Assembly: GCA_030064795.1 (NCBI GenBank)
Contig: JASJEI010000293.1
Span: 1 to 14,670, forward strand
Length of the DNA: 14,670 bases
Direction of reading: 5' to 3'
From: Pleurocapsa sp. MO_226.B13
GTDB taxonomy: Bacteria > Cyanobacteriota > Cyanobacteriia > Cyanobacteriales > Xenococcaceae
A program made the translations under genes and the position numbers. The notes below the pieces were generated by a model. The model was given only the letters and a program-made list of their open reading frames with translations. It did not search any database and had not been told where the DNA came from. Every line of letters starts with the position of its first letter. Position 1 is the stretch's first letter. This document shows positions 10,575-14,670 of this stretch, one piece after another.

Positions 10575-12518
10575 ATGGCAATGAAGACTGGTAACTTAGA
10601 ACCAAACATTTTACTTCGTCGTCCCAGACCGTATGTAGATGAAGATTTAGCTGGCTACATTCTTCGTTTGAGTCAAGTTAACCGTTATTCTTCACCCCAA
10701 TGGGTTTATAATCTGGCAGAAATTCCCCAGTATGCAGCTAACGGAAATTTCTGCGATCGCTCTACTCAAGATTTTTCTAAATTAGCTCAATTACTCTCAA
10801 TTGAAGAGTCAAAGCTGTGGAAGATGGCTTTTCGGGAGTACAAATCGAGTAAAGTTGCCAGGGTTAAATTTTTTGGCAGATCTTTACCCACTTACAATCT
10901 ATCTAAGCTAAAGGCGAAGGTCTGTCCCTGCTGTCTGGCAGAAAAGTCTTATTGTCGCAAGGTTTGGAATTTAATTCCTCTTACAGTTTGTCCGATTCAT
11001 CATTGCTTGCTGATGGATATATGCCCTCAATGCGATCGCCTTATTCGTTGGGATCGTAATTCTGTCAATGAATGTAAGTATTGTGAACTAGATTGGCGCG
11101 ACGTTCGGTCAGAAATTCTTGAATTACCAAAGACGATTCCCTCTTATTTGTTATTTGCAGCTTGCAGTTTAGGAAAATTAGGAGAAGCAGAACTTCAATT
11201 AATAGGAGATCGCCACCCGATTTTAAATTTAGAACTGGAAAATCTAATTAGTCTTTTTTCCTTTTTTGCAGGTCAACTGATAGATGTTGGTGACACTACA
11301 GGTAAATTTATCGCCACCAATCGTAGTAATGCTGAATTACACAAACTATTTCTTGCTGCTTGGGATTATCTTCAAGATTTTCCTCATGGCTTTGAGCGTT
11401 TTTTAGAATGGTACAAAAATAAAAACTCTCACCCAGAGAGGGATACAGGAATTGCAAAGGATTTTGGTAACTTTTATCGCCGACTCTATAAGAATTTTCC
11501 TAGACGGACTTTTGGCTTTTTGCATATGGCTTTTGAGAACTATTTAGCCACTAAATGGGATGGAGGCTACTTAAATTCAAAGTTAGGACGGATTGAAATG
11601 CCTGAAGATCGCGATCGCAAGTTTCTCTCTGGAGTAGAAACGGCAAAATTACTCAAAATGACTGAAGCTTGGGTCTTGCGATCGGTTGAATGTGGAACTT
11701 TGAAAGGTCGCTTACGTAAGATGGGCAAAAGAACATCAGTGTTAGTGGAAAGAGAAAGTACTGAAGCTTATCTACAAAACCTGAAGAATTCTATTTCGCC
11801 CAGAGACGTAGCTAAAACTTTAGGGATCGGACGCAAAGCAGTAGTCGATCTAATCGAACATTCTTGTTTGCCTGCTTTTCGAGGACGTACTGTAGATGGG
11901 TATCAAAAATGGTTAATCAATTGGAATGCACCAGTCAAGCTATTGGAAAATATTGATACTTTATTAAACAAAACAACAGATAAAAAAATAGCCGATAGAT
12001 GTTCTTTCGATCTGGCAATTCGTAGGCTAAGTGGTTCGGGATGTTCCACAGGTCGCTTTGTTAGCGCAATTCTAGATCGAACAATAGTTCCAGTCTGTAA
12101 AGATAAAGGAGTTGGATTGAAACAGTATTGCTTTGATACCCAAGACGTAAATCGGCTAGTAGCGGAATATTTTAGGAAGGATGAGAATGTTTTAAATGTT
12201 TTGGATATTGCCATTCTGCTGGGAGTAAAGCAACAAGTAGCTGCATTTTGGATCGATCGCGATTTTATATCGGCAGAAATTAAAATTCACCAACACCATC
12301 GTCACAGAAAAGTTTTGAAGTCATCGATTGAACAATTTCAAATCAAGTATGTAACTGCTGTTGAATTAGCTCATCAGATGGATACTTCTTCCAGGAAAGT
12401 AATTCGTCTATTAAAGGATAGAGACATTTTTCCAGTAACGGGAAAAGAAATTGATGGAGGAAGACAATATTTATTCTTGAGAAGAGAAGTAGAGACAGCT
12501 CTAGTTGAAATCTTATAA
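10575..12518 (+). CDS. TnsD-like TniQ protein with tandem helix-turn-helix modules
   Basis: 647 residues, over twice the length of the neighbouring TniQ. The N-terminus has the same signature (LLRRPRPYVDEDLAGYILRLSQVNRY, about 13-38) and zinc fingers at Cys117-Cys120, Cys139 with His142/143, Cys150-Cys153 and Cys167-Cys170. From about 350 on it carries repeated MerR/excisionase-like HTH units: FLSGVETAKLLKMTEAWVLR (350-405), SISPRDVAKTLGIGRKAVVDL (407-450), VLNVLDIAILLGVKQQVAAFW (539-590) and YVTAVELAHQMDTSSRKVIRL (592-647); a fourth-type unit between 470 and 530 is less clear. Tn7 TnsD is a TniQ protein that reads the attachment site, so this is probably the sequence-specific target reader. 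Its start is the ATG at 10575; a second in-frame ATG is at 10581. It is intact, but the TnsB/TnsC core is broken. Confidence 0.85.
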   Translation: MAMKTGNLEPNILLRRPRPYVDEDLAGYILRLSQVNRYSSPQWVYNLAEIPQYAANGNFCDRSTQDFSKLAQLLSIEESKLWKMAFREYKSSKVARVKFFGRSLPTYNLSKLKAKVCPCCLAEKSYCRKVWNLIPLTVCPIHHCLLMDICPQCDRLIRWDRNSVNECKYCELDWRDVRSEILELPKTIPSYLLFAACSLGKLGEAELQLIGDRHPILNLELENLISLFSFFAGQLIDVGDTTGKFIATNRSNAELHKLFLAAWDYLQDFPHGFERFLEWYKNKNSHPERDTGIAKDFGNFYRRLYKNFPRRTFGFLHMAFENYLATKWDGGYLNSKLGRIEMPEDRDRKFLSGVETAKLLKMTEAWVLRSVECGTLKGRLRKMGKRTSVLVERESTEAYLQNLKNSISPRDVAKTLGIGRKAVVDLIEHSCLPAFRGRTVDGYQKWLINWNAPVKLLENIDTLLNKTTDKKIADRCSFDLAIRRLSGSGCSTGRFVSAILDRTIVPVCKDKGVGLKQYCFDTQDVNRLVAEYFRKDENVLNVLDIAILLGVKQQVAAFWIDRDFISAEIKIHQHHRHRKVLKSSIEQFQIKYVTAVELAHQMDTSSRKVIRLLKDRDIFPVTGKEIDGGRQYLFLRREVETALVEIL

Positions 12519-12545
12519 GTTTAGTTTGAAGCATAATTATAGAGA

Positions 12546-13982
12546 CTAAAACCCACAAGCATCAAACCGAGACAGTAAGCTGCCCCTTTCATTAATTCGC
12601 AAATCCTTCTGTTTTTCACCAACTCTCCCAGGAGCGGGAAGGTGTCCCATCGGGGCTATATCGGTAAATTTGATGTCTTTATACAAACCCCAAACACCAA
12701 AGATTCTCCAGCCAAGGCGATCGCCAAATGCTTCATAGGTAGATTGGTTGTAATCATTAAATTCGTTACCCGTCTCTGAATAAATCTCCTTTTGAGGGGT
12801 AAAACCAAATCTTCGATCGCTGTTAGTCATCCAGAGATCGTCAATCTTTTTTAACGCTTCGCAGGGAAATTCTCTAATAGAGGCTGTATCCAAAGTATTA
12901 GCATCATCTCTTTTAGCAACTTGGAGGAGGATTTTATCGGTTTCAGCATCGGCTTGTCGCCAATCTTTAGCTTGTAAATATGATTCTAGTTGGGTGTAGT
13001 TTGGTTTGTTTGAAGATTGGAAAAAATAAGTTCCTACACCACCAATTACAGCAACGACAGTTAATGCACCTAGTAATAGTTTCTTGGGAAAGGTTTTGAT
13101 AATGTGTGTTGGTTCGGGATCTGGTTTGGAGGGTGGAATTGGATCAGGAGTGAATCCGCCAGGAGTCAGTGCATTAAGGGCTTCAGTCGCATCTTGATAG
13201 CGGTCTTTAAATTGATAGGAGATCGCCTTAGACAAGAAAGCTTGTAGATTGGGGCTAATTTCTATTTGTCGCTCTGCTAGTGTTTTTTTGAACTCATCTG
13301 GATCGTGGGGTAAGTTCATTGATGTTAGACCTGTAAGAGCTTGAATTCCTATCATTCCAACGGCATAGACATCACTATAAGTTCCAGGTCTTCCGATTGC
13401 CTGTTCTGGAGGCATATAAGCCATAGTACCAATCCCAACGCTAGGATCGGGTAACCTTGTGTTGCCCTCTCTATCTACTGTGGCAACCTCTTTAACCGCT
13501 CCAAAGTCGATCAAGACTAACTTTCGATCGCGATCGCGACGCATAATGTTAGCGGGTTTGATATCTCGATGAATTGTATTTTGTTGATGTACTACCGATA
13601 GTACGGATAACAATTCTTGTAAGAATTCAATCGTTTCTGCTTCGCTCCACTGGCGTTCGGGTTTAAATTCTTCAGTTAAATCTTTGCCTTCAACTAATTC
13701 TTGTACTAGAAAAAATTCATTATTTTCGTCAAAGTAAGCAAACAATTCGGGAATGCGATCGTGTTTTCCCAACTTAGCGAGGGATTTGGCTTCGGTTTCA
13801 AACAATCTGGTGGCTATTTTTAAGGTTTGAGGATCGTCATCTTTAGGACATAGATGTTTGACTACTCGATAAGGCTCGCCAGGAAATTTAGTATCAGTCG
13901 CGATATAGGTATCACCAAAAGAACCGCTACCAATTTTTTTGATGACTTTATAGCGATCGCTTAAAAGTTGACCTATGTGCAT
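12546..13982 (-). CDS. Membrane Ser/Thr protein kinase with C-terminal GUN4 domain
   Basis: 478 residues. A Hanks-type kinase domain spans about 11-275: Gly-rich loop GSGSFG (18-23), ATP-binding Lys42, Glu62/Glu64 in helix C, catalytic HRDIKPAN (138-145), DFG (159-161) and MPPEQ (190-194). All catalytic residues are present. A Pro-rich linker (277-292) leads to one membrane helix (about 302-321), placing the kinase in the cytoplasm. The C-terminal part (about 329-450) is a GUN4-like domain: LESYLQAKDWRQADAETDKIL, IREFPCEALKKIDDLWMTNSDRRFGFTPQKEIY, and GDRLGWRI. GUN4 binds tetrapyrroles and activates Mg-chelatase; whether this fused copy binds pigment is not known. The domain lies on the opposite side of the membrane if a single helix is correct. 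It converges on the TnsD-like gene with a 27-bp gap. Confidence 0.9.
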   Translation of the reverse strand: MHIGQLLSDRYKVIKKIGSGSFGDTYIATDTKFPGEPYRVVKHLCPKDDDPQTLKIATRLFETEAKSLAKLGKHDRIPELFAYFDENNEFFLVQELVEGKDLTEEFKPERQWSEAETIEFLQELLSVLSVVHQQNTIHRDIKPANIMRRDRDRKLVLIDFGAVKEVATVDREGNTRLPDPSVGIGTMAYMPPEQAIGRPGTYSDVYAVGMIGIQALTGLTSMNLPHDPDEFKKTLAERQIEISPNLQAFLSKAISYQFKDRYQDATEALNALTPGGFTPDPIPPSKPDPEPTHIIKTFPKKLLLGALTVVAVIGGVGTYFFQSSNKPNYTQLESYLQAKDWRQADAETDKILLQVAKRDDANTLDTASIREFPCEALKKIDDLWMTNSDRRFGFTPQKEIYSETGNEFNDYNQSTYEAFGDRLGWRIFGVWGLYKDIKFTDIAPMGHLPAPGRVGEKQKDLRINERGSLLSRFDACGF

Positions 13983-14030
13983 TGATTTATCAATAATTTA
14001 ATCTAGTTGACTGGGAAAAAGTATTTTTAG

Positions 14031-14297
14031 TTATGCTTTTGTTCTAGGAACGAGTTCGATCTTTACTTCGCTCCCTGTAGCCCGTGCAATGCGACTCAAC
14101 ATCGATAGGGAATGTCCTTTGTATTCAGCATTTTCCAAACGGGAAATAACCGATTGAGTGGTATCAATTATTTGCGCTAATTTTGTCTGGCTCAATCCTG
14201 CTTGGGTACGAGCATCATAAATCAATCGAGCAATTTGGGCGTTAATCGTGGTGGCTCGATCGCATATTTTCTCTACTTCGGAATTATGACCAATCAT
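14031..14297 (-). CDS. XRE-family helix-turn-helix protein (HigA-like)
   Basis: An 88-residue protein with a Cro/C1-type HTH at about residues 21-75: ARTQAGLSQTKLAQIIDTTQSVISRLENAEYKGHSLSMLSRIARATG, including the typical GLSQ and SRLE positions. The C-terminal strand SEVKIELVP resembles HigA-type antitoxins. A RelE/HigB toxin would be expected directly upstream on the same strand (14298-14670), but no such frame is seen there, so it is either a solitary regulator or an orphan antitoxin. It lies 48 bp upstream of the kinase gene on the same strand, so the two could be co-transcribed. A perfect 16-bp palindrome 58-73 bp upstream of the start is a plausible autoregulatory site. Confidence 0.82.
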   Translation of the reverse strand: MIGHNSEVEKICDRATTINAQIARLIYDARTQAGLSQTKLAQIIDTTQSVISRLENAEYKGHSLSMLSRIARATGSEVKIELVPRTKA

Positions 14298-14670
14298 CTT
14301 GAATAAAATTGATTCTTCTTGCGTTTATGGCAAAATTATTTGCACGAAAATACTATAGCAATATTGCTATGACATTTCAGAAGTTTATTTACTTTGCTTT
14401 ACAACTTTTTAGCGATCGCTTGACCGCTATAAAATTTTACTCTTAAAATCAAAATCCTTTACCTATAAGGGTTTCAGTACTTTAATTTTCCTTACCGACC
14501 AAAATTGTTTCGTTGCTATACAAAGGCGTAAATCGCCTTATTTCTTGCTCTTTGAATTCGGAGAGTGACAGAAGCGTTTCAAAGCGCGATCGCTAATAAT
14601 GAGTCAAAGAAACTCGCCAGATTATTGGTTCATATGAACTTAAAAAGTTGAGTTTCTTAGGAGAGGGATA
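14298..14670. other. Gene-free end region with several small palindromes
   Basis: No credible ORF, tRNA or CRISPR repeat array is seen in these 373 bp. It holds the 16-bp palindrome upstream of the XRE gene, a small hairpin AAGGCG-TAAAT-CGCCTT (14523-14539), a perfect GTTCATATGAAC (14628-14639) and 9-bp arms AAGAAACTC/GAGTTTCTT (14607-14615 and 14650-14658). AGGAGAGGG near the right edge could be the ribosome binding site of a gene starting just outside the window. Confidence 0.4.
14355..14370. promoter_or_regulatory. Perfect 16-bp palindrome, probable XRE operator and promoter
   Basis: ATAGCAATATTGCTAT is fully self-complementary. On the minus strand TTGCTA of this site is followed 17 bases later by TAATTT, a reasonable -35/-10 pair for the XRE gene, so a dimer bound here would block RNA polymerase. 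The partner protein is inferred from position only. Confidence 0.5.

Larger units (their letters stand above)
7922..12518 (+). mobile_element. Decayed Tn7-like transposon docked after gyrB (right limit uncertain)
   Basis: The element begins with TGTCGG 5 bp after the gyrB stop, followed by three spaced direct repeats. Then come a truncated TnsB/TnsC chimera, a TniQ, a ribbon-helix-helix regulator and a TnsD-like TniQ with HTH modules. This content and order (transposase, AAA+ regulator, target selectors) is that of Tn7-like elements. It lacks tnsA, a complete tnsB and a complete tnsC, so autonomous transposition is excluded as it stands. No Cas gene or CRISPR array is present in the window, so assignment to a CRISPR-associated transposon is not supported. 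I found no opposite-orientation terminal repeats ending in CGACA, so the far end is either lost or beyond what I can recognise. The stated end is simply the last recognisable element gene. Confidence 0.75.

Noticed and set aside
12526..12538. TTTGAAGCATAA resembling transposon repeat 2
   Set aside because: Only a partial match in AT-rich DNA, in the wrong orientation for the opposite end and without a terminal CGACA.
14021..14040. TTAGTTATGCTTTT resembling an inverted copy of repeat 2
   Set aside because: It spans the stop codon of the XRE gene, lacks one base of the core and is single; chance similarity is more likely than a transposon end.
14462..14495. CRISPR-like string (GGGTTTCAGTAC)
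   Set aside because: It occurs once, with no regularly spaced copies and no cas gene, so there is no array.

Overview
The window comes from a cyanobacterium. The octamer GCGATCGC (HIP1) recurs throughout, and the gene set is cyanobacterial: glucosylglycerol-phosphate phosphatase, a GyrB carrying an Ssp-GyrB-type intein, and a kinase fused to a GUN4 domain. The osmolyte gene stpA suggests a salt-tolerant (marine or brackish) organism. Genus cannot be fixed from sequence alone.

Layout. (1) 1-3127, housekeeping/accessory: the 5' part of stpA (minus, cut by the window edge), a divergent ChaN-like gene, then a short minus-strand pair made of a small exported protein followed by a short-chain dehydrogenase. 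(2) 3128-3492, an intergenic region carrying the gyrB promoter and a good ribosome binding site. (3) 3493-7917, gyrB as one 1474-codon frame interrupted by two inteins. The spliced protein would be 642 residues. Intein 1 (280 aa, HNH endonuclease, Cys1) sits directly after the EGDSAGG motif. Intein 2 (552 aa, LAGLIDADG endonuclease plus a Cro/C1-like helix-turn-helix, Ser1) sits directly before TDADVDGAH. Both interrupt the metal-binding TOPRIM motifs, so gyrase activity should depend on two splicing events.

(4) 7922-about 12518, a decayed Tn7-like transposon starting 5 bp after the gyrB stop. It begins with TGTCGG and three 20-bp direct repeats (probable TnsB sites). These are followed by an in-frame chimera of a truncated TnsB transposase and a truncated TnsC ATPase, a 300-aa TniQ, a divergent ribbon-helix-helix regulator, and a 647-aa TniQ/TnsD-like protein with several tandem helix-turn-helix modules. 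A perfect 28-bp palindrome lies between the regulator and the TnsD-like gene and is the likely operator. No tnsA, cas gene, CRISPR array or second transposon end is visible. The element appears unable to transpose unaided, yet its targeting genes are open.

(5) 12519-14670, a membrane serine/threonine kinase with a C-terminal GUN4 domain and a small XRE-type regulator, both on the minus strand, then about 370 bp without a gene. A perfect 16-bp palindrome lies upstream of the XRE gene.

The most notable content is the pairing of two inteins inside gyrB with a Tn7-like remnant docked on the gyrB 3' end. It suggests, by inference, that gyrB is a repeated landing site for mobile elements here and that the multi-HTH TnsD-like protein may have recognised the gyrB 3' end.
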